64,000 nucleotides of DNA. Source: Siphonodentalium dalli (Eukaryota > Mollusca > Scaphopoda > Gadilida > Siphonodentaliidae). The translations under genes and the position numbers were made by a program. A model generated the notes under the pieces. That model was given only the letters and a program-made list of their open reading frames with translations. It had not been told where the DNA came from and ran no database searches. The stretch spans positions 62,578,025-62,642,024 of the forward strand of contig CP136068.1 in NCBI GenBank assembly GCA_032622095.1, in the 5' to 3' direction. Shown here piece by piece: positions 39,630 through 51,700 of the stretch. The stretch's first letter is position 1. Every line of letters starts with the position of its first letter.

Positions 39630-42600
39630 CCCTTATATGAGTTCCTCCCTGTCCACTCTTATATGAGTTCCTCCCTGTCCACTCTTATATGAGTTGCTGC
39701 CTGTCCACTCGTATATGAGTTCCAGCCTGTCCACTCTTATGAGTTCCTCCATGTCCACTCTTATGAGTTCCTCCCTGTCCACTCTTATATGAGTTCCTGC
39801 CTGTCCACTCTTATGAGTTCCAGCCTGTCTACTCTTATATGAGTTCCTCATTTCCACTCTTATATGAGTTCCTCCCAGTCCACTCTTATATGAGTTGCTG
39901 CCTGTCCACTATTATATGAGTCCCAGCCTGTCCACTCTTATATGAATTCCTGCATGTCCACTCTTATATGAGTTCTTCCCTGTCCACTCTTATATCAGTT
40001 ACTACCTGTCAACTCTTATGAGTTCCTCCCTGTACACTGCTATATGAGTTCCTACCTGTCCACTCTTATATGAGTTCCTGCCTGTCCACTCTTATATGAG
40101 TTCCAGCCTGTCCACTCTTATATGAGTTCCTGCCTGTCCACTCTTATATGAGTTCCTCCCTGTCCACGTTATATGAGTTCCTGCCTGTCCACTCTTATAT
40201 GAGTTCCTGCCTGTCCACTCTTATATGAGTTCCCCCTTGTCCACTCTTATATGAGTTGCTCCCTGTCCATTCTTTTATGAGTTTCTCCCTGTCCACTCAA
40301 ATATGAGTTCCTCCCTGACCACTCTTATATGTGTTCCTGCCTGTCCACTCTTATATGAGTTCCTCCCAGTCCACTCTTATGAGTTCCTCCCTGTCCACTC
40401 TTATATGAGTTTCTACATGTCCACTCTTATATGAGTTCCTCCCTGACCACTCTTATATGAGTTCCTGCCTGTCCACTCTTATATGAGTCCCCCCTGTCTA
40501 CTCTTATGAGTTCCTCCCTGTCCACTCTTATATGAGTTCCCCTGTCCACTCTTATATGAGTTCCTCCCTGTCCAATCTTATATGAGTTGCTGCCTGCCAC
40601 TCTTATATGAGTTCATCCATGTCCACTCTTATATGAGTTGATGTCTGTCCACTCCTATATGAGTTCCTCCCTGTCCACTCTTATGAGTTCCTCCCTGTCC
40701 ACTCTTATATGAGTTCCCCTGTCCACTCTTATATGAGTTCCTCATTTCCACTCTTATATGAGTTCCTCCCAGTCCACTCTTATATGAGTTGCTGCCTGTC
40801 CACTATTATATGAGTCCCAGCCTGTCCACTCTTATATGAATTCATGCATGTCCACTCTTATACGAGTTCTTCCCTGTCCACTCTTATATGAGTTCCTCCC
40901 TGTCAACTCTTATGAGTTCCTCCCTGTACACTGCTATATGAGTTCCTGCCTGTCCACTCTTATATGAGTTCCTGCCTGTCCACTCTTATATGAGTTCCTG
41001 CATGTCCACTCTTATATGGGTTCCTCCCTGTCCACTCTTATATGAGTTCCTCCATGTCCACTCTTATATGAGTTCCTCCCTGTCCACTCTTATATGAGTT
41101 CCTCCCTGTCCACTCTTATATGAGTTCCTCCCAGTCCACTCTTATATGAGTTGCTGCCTGTCCACTATTATATGAGTTCCTCCCTGACCACTCTTATATG
41201 TGTTCCTGCCTGTCCACTCTTATATGAGTTCCTCCCAGTCCACTCTTATATGAGTTCCTCCCTGTCCACTCTTATATGAGTTCCTCCCTGTCCACTCTTA
41301 TATTAGTTCCTCCCTGTACACTCATATATTAGTTCCTCCCTGTCCTCTCTTATATGCGTTCCTCCCTGTCCACTCTTATATGAGTTCCCCTGTCCACTCT
41401 TATATGAGTTCCTCATTTCCACTCTTATATGAGTTCCTCCCAGTCCACTCTTATATGAGTTGCTGCCTGTCCACTATTATATGAGTTCCTCCCTGACCAC
41501 TCTTATATGTGTTCCTGCCTGTCCACTCTTATATGAGTTCCTCCCAGTCCACTCTTATGAGTTCCTCCCTGTCCACTCTTATATGAGTTTCTCCATGTCC
41601 ACTCTTATATGAGTTCCTGCCTGTCCACTCTTATATGAGTTCCTGCCTGTCCACTCTTATATGAGTTCCTGCCTGTCCACTCTTATATGGGTTCCTCCCT
41701 GTCCACTCTTATATGAGTTCCTCCCTGTCCACTCTTATATGAGTTCCTCCCTGTCCACTCTTATATGAGTTCCTCCCTGTCCACTCTTATATGAGTTCCT
41801 CCCTGTCCACTCTTATATGAGTTGCTGCCTGTCCACTCGTATATGAGTTCCAGCCTGTCCACTCTTATGAGTTCCTCCATGTCCACTCTTATGAGTTCCT
41901 CCCTGTCCACTCTTATATGAGTTCCTGCCTGTCCACTCTTATGAGTTCCAGCCTGTCCACTCTTATATGAGTTCCTCATTTCCACTCTTATATGAGTTCC
42001 TCCCAGTCCACTCTTATATGAGTTGCTGCCTGTCCACTATTATATGAGTCCCAGCCTGTCCACTCTTATATGAATTCCTGCATGTCCACTCTTATATGAG
42101 TTATTCCCTGTCCACTCTTATATCAGTTCCTCCCTGTCAACTCTTATGAGTTCCTCCCTGTACACTGCTATATGAGTTCCTACCTGTCCACTCTTATATG
42201 AGTTCCTGCCTGTCCACTCTTATATGAGTTCCAGCCTGTCCACTCTTATATGAGTTCCTGCCTGTCCACTCTTATATGAGTTCCTCCCTGTCCACGTTAT
42301 ATGAGTTCCTGCCTGTCCACTCTTATATGAGTTCCTGCCTGTCCACTCTTATATGAGTTCCCCCTTGTCCACTCTTATATGAGTTGCTCCCTGTCCATTC
42401 TTTTATGAGTTTCTCCCTGTCCACTCAAATATGAGTTCCTCCCTGACCACTCTTATATGTGTTCCTGCCTGTCCACTCTTATATGAGTTCCTCCCAGTCC
42501 ACTCTTATGAGTTCCTCCCTGTCCACTCTTATATGAGTTTCTACATGTCCACTCTTATATGAGTTCCTCCCTGACCACTCTTATATGAGTTCCTGCCTGT

Positions 42601-45600
42601 CCACTCTTATATGAGTCCCCCCTGTCTACTCTTATGAGTTCCTCCCTGTCCACTCTTATATGAGTTCCCCTGTCCACTCTTATATGAGTTCCTCCCTGTC
42701 CAATCTTATATGAGTTGCTGCCTGCCACTCTTATATGAGTTCATCCATGTCAACTCTTATATGAGTTGATGTCTGTCCACTCCTATATGAGTTCCTCCCT
42801 GTCCACTCTTATGAGTTCCTCCCTGTCCACTCTTATATGAGTTCCCCTGTCCACTCTTATATGAGTTCCTCATTTCCACTCTTATATGAGTTCCTCCCAG
42901 TCCACTCTTATATGAGTTGCTGCCTGTCCACTATTATATGAGTCCCAGCCTGTCCACTCTTATATGAATTCATGCATGTCCACTCTTATACGAGTTCTTC
43001 CCTGTCCACTCTTATATGAGTTCCTCCCTGTCAACTCTTATGAGTTCCTCCCTGTACACTGCTATATGAGTTCCTGCCTGTCCACTCTTATATGAGTTCC
43101 TGCCTGTCCACTCTTATATGAGTTCCTGCATGTCCACTATTATATGGGTTCCTCCCTGTCCACTCTTATATGAGTTCCTCCCTGTCCACTCTTATATGAG
43201 TTCCTCCCTGTCCACTCTTATATGAGTTCCTCCCTGTCCACTCTTATATGAGTTCCTCACTGTCCACTCTTATATTAGTTCCTCCCTGTACACTCATATA
43301 TTAGTTTCTCCCTGTCCTCTCTTATATGAGTTCCTCCCTGTCCACTCTTATATGAGTTACTGCCTGTCCACTCGTATATGAGTTCCAGCCTGTCCACTCT
43401 TATGAGTTCCTCCATGTCCACTCTTATGAGTTCCTCCCTGTCCACTCTTATATGAGTTCATGCCTGTCCACTCTTATGAGTTAAAGCCTGTCCACTCTTA
43501 TATGAGTTCATCATTTCCACTCTTATATGAGTTCCTCCCAGTCCACTCTTATATGAGTTGCTGCCTGTCCACTATTATATGAGTCCCAGCCTGTCCACTC
43601 TTATATGAATTCCTGCATGTCCACTCTTATATGAGTTCTTCCCTGTCCACTCTTATATGAGTTCCTCCCTGTCAACTCTTATGAGTTCCTCCCTGTACAC
43701 TGCTATATGAGTTCCTGCCTGTCCACTCTTATACGAGTTCCTGCCTGTCCACTCTTATATGAGTTCCTGCCTGTCCACTCTTATATGGGTTCCTCCCTGT
43801 CCACTCTTATATGAGTTCCTCCCTGTCCACTCTTATATGAGTTCCTCCCTGTCCACTCTTATATGAGTTCCTCCCTGTCCACTCTTATATGAGTTCCTCC
43901 CTGTCCACTCTTATATTAGTTCCTCCCTGTACACTCATATATTAGTTCCTCTATGTCCTCTCTTATATGAGTTCCTCCCTGTCCACTCTTATATGAGTTG
44001 CTGCCTGTCCACTCGTATATGAGTTCCAGCCTGTCCACTCTTATGAGTTCCTCCATGTCCACTCTTATGAGTTCCTCCCTGTCCACTCTTATATGAGTTC
44101 CTGCCTGTCCACTCTTATGAGTTCCAGCCTGTTCACTCTTATGAGTTCCAGCCTGTCCACTCTTATATGAGTTCCTCATTTCCACTCTTATATGAGTTCC
44201 TCCCAGTCCACTCTTATATGAGTTGCTGCATGTCCACTATTATATGAGTCCCAGCCTGTCCACTCTTATATGAATTCCTGCATGTCCACTCTTATATGAG
44301 TTCTTCCCTGTCCACTTGTATATCAGTTCCTCCCTGTCAAATCTTATGAGTTCCTCCCTGTACACTGCTATATGAGTTCCTGCCTGTCCACTCTTATATG
44401 AGTTCCTGCCTGTCCACTCTTATATGAGTTCCAGCCTGTCCACTCTTATATGAGTTCCAGCCTGTCCACTCTTATATGAGTTCCTGCCTGTCCACTCTTA
44501 TATGAGTTCCTCCCTGTCCACTTTATATGAGTTCCTCCCTGTCCACTCTTATATGAGTTCCTGCCTGTCCACTCTTATATGAGTTCCCCCTTGTCCACTC
44601 TTATATGAGTTGCTCCCTGTCCATTCTTTTATGAGTTTATCCCTGTCCACTCAAATATGAGTTCCTCCCTGACCACTCTTATATGTGTTCCTGCCTGTCC
44701 ACTCTTATATGAGTTCCTCCCAGTCCACTCTTATGAGTTCCTCCCTGTCCACTCTTATATGAGTTTCTCCATGTCCACTCTTATATGAGTTCCCCCCTGA
44801 CCACTCTTATATGAGTTCCTGCCTGTCCACTCTTATATGAGTTCCCCCTGTCTACTCTTATGAGTTCCCCCCTGTCCACTCTTATATGAGTTCCCCTGTC
44901 CACTCTTATATGAGTTCCTCCCTGTCCAATCTTATATGAGTTGCTGCCTGCCACTCTTATATGAGTTCATCCATGTCCACTCTTATATGAGTTGATGTCT
45001 GTCCACTCTTATATGAGTTCCTCCCTGTCCACTCTTATGAGTTGCTGACTGTCCACTCTTATATGAGTTCCTCCTTGTCCACTCTTATATGAGTTCCTCC
45101 CTGTCAACTCAAATATGAGTTCCTCCCTGACCACTCTTATATGTGTTCCTGCCTGTCCACTCTTATATGAGTTCCTCCCAGTCCACTCTTATGAGTTCCT
45201 CCTTGTCCACTCTTATATGAGTTTCTCCATGTCCACTCTTATATGAGTTCCTCCCTGGCCACTCTTATATGAGTTCCTGCCTGTCCACTCTTATATGAGT
45301 TCCCCGCGTCTACTCTTATAAGTTCCTCCCTGTCCACTCTTATATGAGTTCCCCTGTCCACTCTTATATGAGTTCCTCATTTCCACTCTTATATGAGTTC
45401 CTCCCAGTCCACTCTTATATGAGTTGCTGCCTGTCCACTATTATATGAGTCCCAGCCTGTCCACTCTTATATGAATTCATGAATGTCCACTCTTATATGA
45501 CTTCTTCCCTGTCCACTCTTATATGAGTTCCTCCCTGTCAACTCTTATGCGTTCCTCCCTGTACACTGCTATATGAGTTCCTGCCTGTCCACTCTTATAT

Positions 45601-46423
45601 GAGTTCATGCCTGTCCACTCTCATATGGGTACCTCCCTGTCCACTCTTATATGAGTTCCTCCCTGTCCACTCTTATATGAGTTCCTCCCTGTCCACTCTT
45701 ATATGAGTTCCTGCCTGTCCACTCTTATATGAGTTCATGCCTGTCCACTCTCATATGGGTTCCTCCCTGTCCACTCTTATATGAGTTCCTCCCTGTCCAC
45801 TCTTATATGAGTTCCTCCCTGTCCACTCTTATATGAGTTCCTCCCTGTCCACTCTTATATGAGTTCCTCACTGTCCACTCTTATATTAGTTCCTCCCTGT
45901 ACACTCATATATTAGTTCCTCCCTGTCCTCTCTTATATGAGTTCCTCCCTGTCCACTCTTATATGAGTTACTGCCTGTCCACTCGTATATGAGTTCCAGC
46001 GTGTCCACTCTTATGAGTTCCTCCATGTCCACTCTTATGAGTTCCTCCCTGTCCACTCTTATATGAGTTCATGCCTGTCCACTCTTATGAGTTCCAGCCT
46101 GTCCACTCTTATATGAGTTCCTCATTTCCACTCTTATATGAGTTCCTCCCAGTCCACTCTTATATGAGTTGCTGCCTGTCCACTATTATATGAGTCCCAG
46201 CCTGTCCACTCTTATATGAATTCCTGCATGTCCACCCTTATATGAGTTCTTCCCTGTCCACTCTTATATGAGTTCCTCCCTGTCAACTCTTATGAGTTCC
46301 TCCCTGTACACTGCTATATGAGTTCATGCCTGTCCACTCTTATATGAGTTCCTGCCTGTCCACTCTTATATGAGTTCCTGCCTGTCCACTCTTATATGGG
46401 TTCCTCCCTGTCCACTCTTATAT
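39630..46423. repeat. Domain C block II (about 6.8 kb)
   Basis: Marker positions are 40037, 40931, 42165, 43059, 43700, 44365, 45566 and 46311, with spacings 894, 1234, 894, 641, 665, 1201 and 745 bp. This matches the start of block I, and the series stops short of the 665/1172/563 part. Block III restarts at 46424. Block II shares with block III, but not with block I, the private variants GTTCATCATTTCC (43508), CACTTGTATATC (44313) and CCAGCGTG (about 45998). Confidence 0.85.
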
Positions 46424-48040
46424 GAGTTCCTCATTTCCACTCTTATATGAGTTCCTCCCAGTCCACTCTTATATGAGTTGCTGCCTGTCCACTATTATAT
46501 GAGTCCCAGCCTGTCCACTCTTATATGAATTCCTGCATGTCCACTCTTATATGAGTTCTTCCCTGTCCACTCTTATATCAGTTCCTACCTGTCAACTCTT
46601 ATGAGTTCCTCCCTGTACACTGCTATATGAGTTCCTACCTGTCCACTCTTATATGAGTTCCTGCCTGTCCACTCTTATATGAGTTCCAGCCTGTCCACTC
46701 TTATATGAGTTCCTGCCTGTCCACTCTTATATGAGTTCCTCCCTGTCCACGTTATATGAGTTCCTGCCTGTCCACTCTTATATGAGTTCCTGCCTGTCCA
46801 CTCTTATATGAGTTCCCCCTTGTCCACTCTTATATGAGTTGCTCCCTGTCCATTCTTTTATGAGTTTCTCCCTGTCCACTCAAATATGAGTTCCTCCCTG
46901 ACCACTCTTATATGTGTTCCTGCCTGTCCACTCTTATATGAGTTCCTCCCAGTCCACTCTTATGAGTTCCTCCCTGTCCACTCTTATATGAGTTTCTACA
47001 TGTCCACTCTTATATGAGTTCCTCCCTGACCACTCTTATATGAGTTCCTGCCTGTCCACTCTTATATGAGTCCCCCCTGTCTACTCTTATGAGTTCCTCC
47101 CTGTCCACTCTTATATGAGTTCCCCTGTCCACTCTTATATGAGTTCCTCCCTGTCCAATCTTATATGAGTTGCTGCCTGCCACTCTTATATGAGTTCATC
47201 CATGTCCACTCTTATATGAGTTGATGTCTGTCCACTCCTATATGAGTTCCTCCCTGTCCACTCTTATGAGTTCCTCCCTGTCCACTCTTATATGAGTTCC
47301 CCTGTCCACTCTTATATGAGTTCCTCATTTCCACTCTTATATGAGTTCCTCCCAGTCCACTCTTATATGAGTTGCTGCCTGTCCACTATTATATGAGTCC
47401 CAGCCTGTCCACTCTTATATGAATTCATGCATGTCCACTCTTATACGAGTTCTTCCCTGTCCACTCTTATATGAGTTCCTCCCTGTCAACTCTTATGAGT
47501 TCCTCCCTGTACACTGCTATATGAGTTCCTGCCTGTCCACTCTTATATGAGTTCCTGCCTGTCCACTCTTATATGAGTTCCTGCATGTCCACTCTTATAT
47601 GGGTTCCTCCCTGTCCACTCTTATATGAGTTCCTCCATGTCCACTCTTATATGAGTTCCTCCCTGTCCACTCTTATATGAGTTCCTCCCTGTCCACTCTT
47701 ATATGAGTTCCTCCCAGTCCACTCTTATATGAGTTGCTGCCTGTCCACTATTATATGAGTTCCTCCCTGACCACTCTTATATGTGTTCCTGCCTGTCCAC
47801 TCTTATATGAGTTCCTCCCAGTCCACTCTTATATGAGTTCCTCCCTGTCCACTCTTATATGAGTTCCTCCCTGTCCACTCTTATATTAGTTCCTCCCTGT
47901 ACACTCATATATTAGTTCCTCCCTGTCCTCTCTTATATGCGTTCCTCCCTGTCCACTCTTATATGAGTTCCCCTGTCCACTCTTATATGAGTTCCTCATT
48001 TCCACTCTTATATGAGTTCCTCCCAGTCCACTCTTATATG

Positions 48041-48248
48041 AGTTGCTGCCTGTCCACTATTATATGAGTTCCTCCCTGACCACTCTTATATGTGTTCCTG
48101 CCTGTCCACTCTTATATGAGTTCCTCCCAGTCCACTCTTATATGAGTTGCTGCCTGTCCACTATTATATGAGTTCCTCCCTGACCACTCTTATATGTGTT
48201 CCTGCCTGTCCACTCTTATATGAGTTCCTCCCAGTCCACTCTTATGAG
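48041..48248. repeat. 104-bp tandem duplication (four monomers) in block III
   Basis: A four-monomer block beginning AGTTGCTGCC at 48041 starts again at 48145. It carries the GCTGCCTG, CCCTGACCACTC, TATATGTGTTCC and CCTCCCAG monomers in order. Block II at the equivalent place (about 41458-41560) has a single copy, so this arose after blocks II and III separated. Confidence 0.85.
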
Positions 48249-48506
48249 TTCCTCCCTGTCCACTCTTATATGAGTTTCTCCATGTCCACTCTTATATGAG
48301 TTCCTGCCTGTCCACTCTTATATGAGTTCCTGCCTGTCCACTCTTATATGAGTTCCTGCCTGTCCACTCTTATATGGGTTCCTCCCTGTCCACTCTTATA
48401 TGAGTTCCTCCCTGTCCACTCTTATATGAGTTCCTCCCTGTCCACTCTTATATGAGTTCCTCCCTGTCCACTCTTATATGAGTTCCTCCCTGTCCACTCT
48501 TATATG

Positions 48507-48708
48507 AGTTCCTGCCTGTCCACTCTTATGAGTTCCAGTCTGTCCACTCTTATATGAGTTCCTCATTTCCACTCTTATATGAGTTCCTCCCAGTCCACTC
48601 TTATATGAGTTCCTGCCTGTCCACTCTTATGAGTTCCAGTCTGTCCACTCTTATATGAGTTCCTCATTTCCACTCTTATATGAGTTCCTCCCAGTCCACT
48701 CTTATATG
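48507..48708. repeat. 101-bp tandem duplication next to a 100-bp loss in block III
   Basis: A block beginning AGTTCCTGCC at 48507 starts again at 48608. It consists of a 24-bp, a 26-bp, a 25-bp and a 26-bp monomer, and both copies carry the variant CCAGTCTG, absent at the equivalent place in block II. Immediately upstream, a 100-bp module present in block II (near 41820-41920, with CTCGTATATG) is missing. The net change 104 + 101 - 100 = 105 bp equals the observed rise in offset from 6,583 to 6,688 bp. Confidence 0.85.
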
Positions 48709-51700
48709 AGTTGCTGCCTGTCCACTATTATATGAGTCCCAGCCTGTCCACTCTTATATGAATTCCTGCATGTCCACTCTTATATGAGTTATTCCCTGTC
48801 CACTCTTATATCAGTTCCTCCCTGTCAACTCTTATGAGTTCCTCCCTGTACACTGCTATATGAGTTCCTACCTGTCCACTCTTATATGAGTTCCTGCCTG
48901 TCCACTCTTATATGAGTTCCAGCCTGTCCACTCTTATATGAGTTCCTGCCTGTCCACTCTTATATGAGTTCCTCCCTGTCCACGTTATATGAGTTCCTGC
49001 CTGTCCACTCTTATATGAGTTCCTGCCTGTCCACTCTTATATGAGTTCCCCCTTGTCCACTCTTATATGAGTTGCTCCCTGTCCATTCTTTTATGAGTTT
49101 CTCCCTGTCCACTCAAATATGAGTTCCTCCCTGACCACTCTTATATGTGTTCCTGCCTGTCCACTCTTATATGAGTTCCTCCCAGTCCACTCTTATGAGT
49201 TCCTCCCTGTCCACTCTTATATGAGTTTCTACATGTCCACTCTTATATGAGTTCCTCCCTGACCACTCTTATATGAGTTCCTGCCTGTCCACTCTTATAT
49301 GAGTCCCCCCTGTCTACTCTTATGAGTTCCTCCCTGTCCACTCTTATATGAGTTCCCCTGTCCACTCTTATATGAGTTCCTCCCTGTCCAATCTTATATG
49401 AGTTGCTGCCTGCCACTCTTATATGAGTTCATCCATGTCAACTCTTATATGAGTTGATGTCTGTCCACTCCTATATGAGTTCCTCCCTGTCCACTCTTAT
49501 GAGTTCCTCCCTGTCCACTCTTATATGAGTTCCCCTGTCCACTCTTATATGAGTTCCTCATTTCCACTCTTATATGAGTTCCTCCCAGTCCACTCTTATA
49601 TGAGTTGCTGCCTGTCCACTATTATATGAGTCCCAGCCTGTCCACTCTTATATGAATTCATGCATGTCCACTCTTATACGAGTTCTTCCCTGTCCACTCT
49701 TATATGAGTTCCTCCCTGTCAACTCTTATGAGTTCCTCCCTGTACACTGCTATATGAGTTCCTGCCTGTCCACTCTTATATGAGTTCCTGCCTGTCCACT
49801 CTTATATGAGTTCCTGCATGTCCACTATTATATGGGTTCCTCCCTGTCCACTCTTATATGAGTTCCTCCCTGTCCACTCTTATATGAGTTCCTCCCTGTC
49901 CACTCTTATATGAGTTCCTCCCTGTCCACTCTTATATGAGTTCCTCACTGTCCACTCTTATATTAGTTCCTCCCTGTACACTCATATATTAGTTTCTCCC
50001 TGTCCTCTCTTATATGAGTTCCTCCCTGTCCACTCTTATATGAGTTACTGCCTGTCCACTCGTATATGAGTTCCAGCCTGTCCACTCTTATGAGTTCCTC
50101 CATGTCCACTCTTATGAGTTCCTCCCTGTCCACTCTTATATGAGTTCATGCCTGTCCACTCTTATGAGTTAAAGCCTGTCCACTCTTATATGAGTTCATC
50201 ATTTCCACTCTTATATGAGTTCCTCCCAGTCCACTCTTATATGAGTTGCTGCCTGTCCACTATTATATGAGTCCCAGCCTGTCCACTCTTATATGAATTC
50301 CTGCATGTCCACTCTTATATGAGTTCTTCCCTGTCCACTCTTATATGAGTTCCTCCCTGTCAACTCTTATGAGTTCCTCCCTGTACACTGCTATATGAGT
50401 TCCTGCCTGTCCACTCTTATACGAGTTCCTGCCTGTCCACTCTTATATGAGTTCCTGCCTGTCCACTCTTATATGGGTTCCTCCCTGTCCACTCTTATAT
50501 GAGTTCCTCCCTGTCCACTCTTATATGAGTTCCTCCCTGTCCACTCTTATATGAGTTCCTCCCTGTCCACTCTTATATGAGTTCCTCCCTGTCCACTCTT
50601 ATATTAGTTCCTCCCTGTACACTCATATATTAGTTCCTCTATGTCCTCTCTTATATGAGTTCCTCCCTGTCCACTCTTATATGAGTTGCTGCCTGTCCAC
50701 TCGTATATGAGTTCCAGCCTGTCCACTCTTATGAGTTCCTCCATGTCCACTCTTATGAGTTCCTCCCTGTCCACTCTTATATGAGTTCCTGCCTGTCCAC
50801 TCTTATGAGTTCCAGCCTGTTCACTCTTATGAGTTCCAGCCTGTCCACTCTTATATGAGTTCCTCATTTCCACTCTTATATGAGTTCCTCCCAGTCCACT
50901 CTTATATGAGTTGCTGCATGTCCACTATTATATGAGTCCCAGCCTGTCCACTCTTATATGAATTCCTGCATGTCCACTCTTATATGAGTTCTTCCCTGTC
51001 CACTTGTATATCAGTTCCTCCCTGTCAAATCTTATGAGTTCCTCCCTGTACACTGCTATATGAGTTCCTGCCTGTCCACTCTTATATGAGTTCCTGCCTG
51101 TCCACTCTTATATGAGTTCCAGCCTGTCCACTCTTATATGAGTTCCAGCCTGTCCACTCTTATATGAGTTCCTGCCTGTCCACTCTTATATGAGTTCCTC
51201 CCTGTCCACTTTATATGAGTTCCTCCCTGTCCACTCTTATATGAGTTCCTGCCTGTCCACTCTTATATGAGTTCCCCCTTGTCCACTCTTATATGAGTTG
51301 CTCCCTGTCCATTCTTTTATGAGTTTATCCCTGTCCACTCAAATATGAGTTCCTCCCTGACCACTCTTATATGTGTTCCTGCCTGTCCACTCTTATATGA
51401 GTTCCTCCCAGTCCACTCTTATGAGTTCCTCCCTGTCCACTCTTATATGAGTTTCTCCATGTCCACTCTTATATGAGTTCCCCCCTGACCACTCTTATAT
51501 GAGTTCCTGCCTGTCCACTCTTATATGAGTTCCCCCTGTCTACTCTTATGAGTTCCCCCCTGTCCACTCTTATATGAGTTCCCCTGTCCACTCTTATATG
51601 AGTTCCTCCCTGTCCAATCTTATATGAGTTGCTGCCTGCCACTCTTATATGAGTTCATCCATGTCCACTCTTATATGAGTTGATGTCTGTCCACTCTTAT

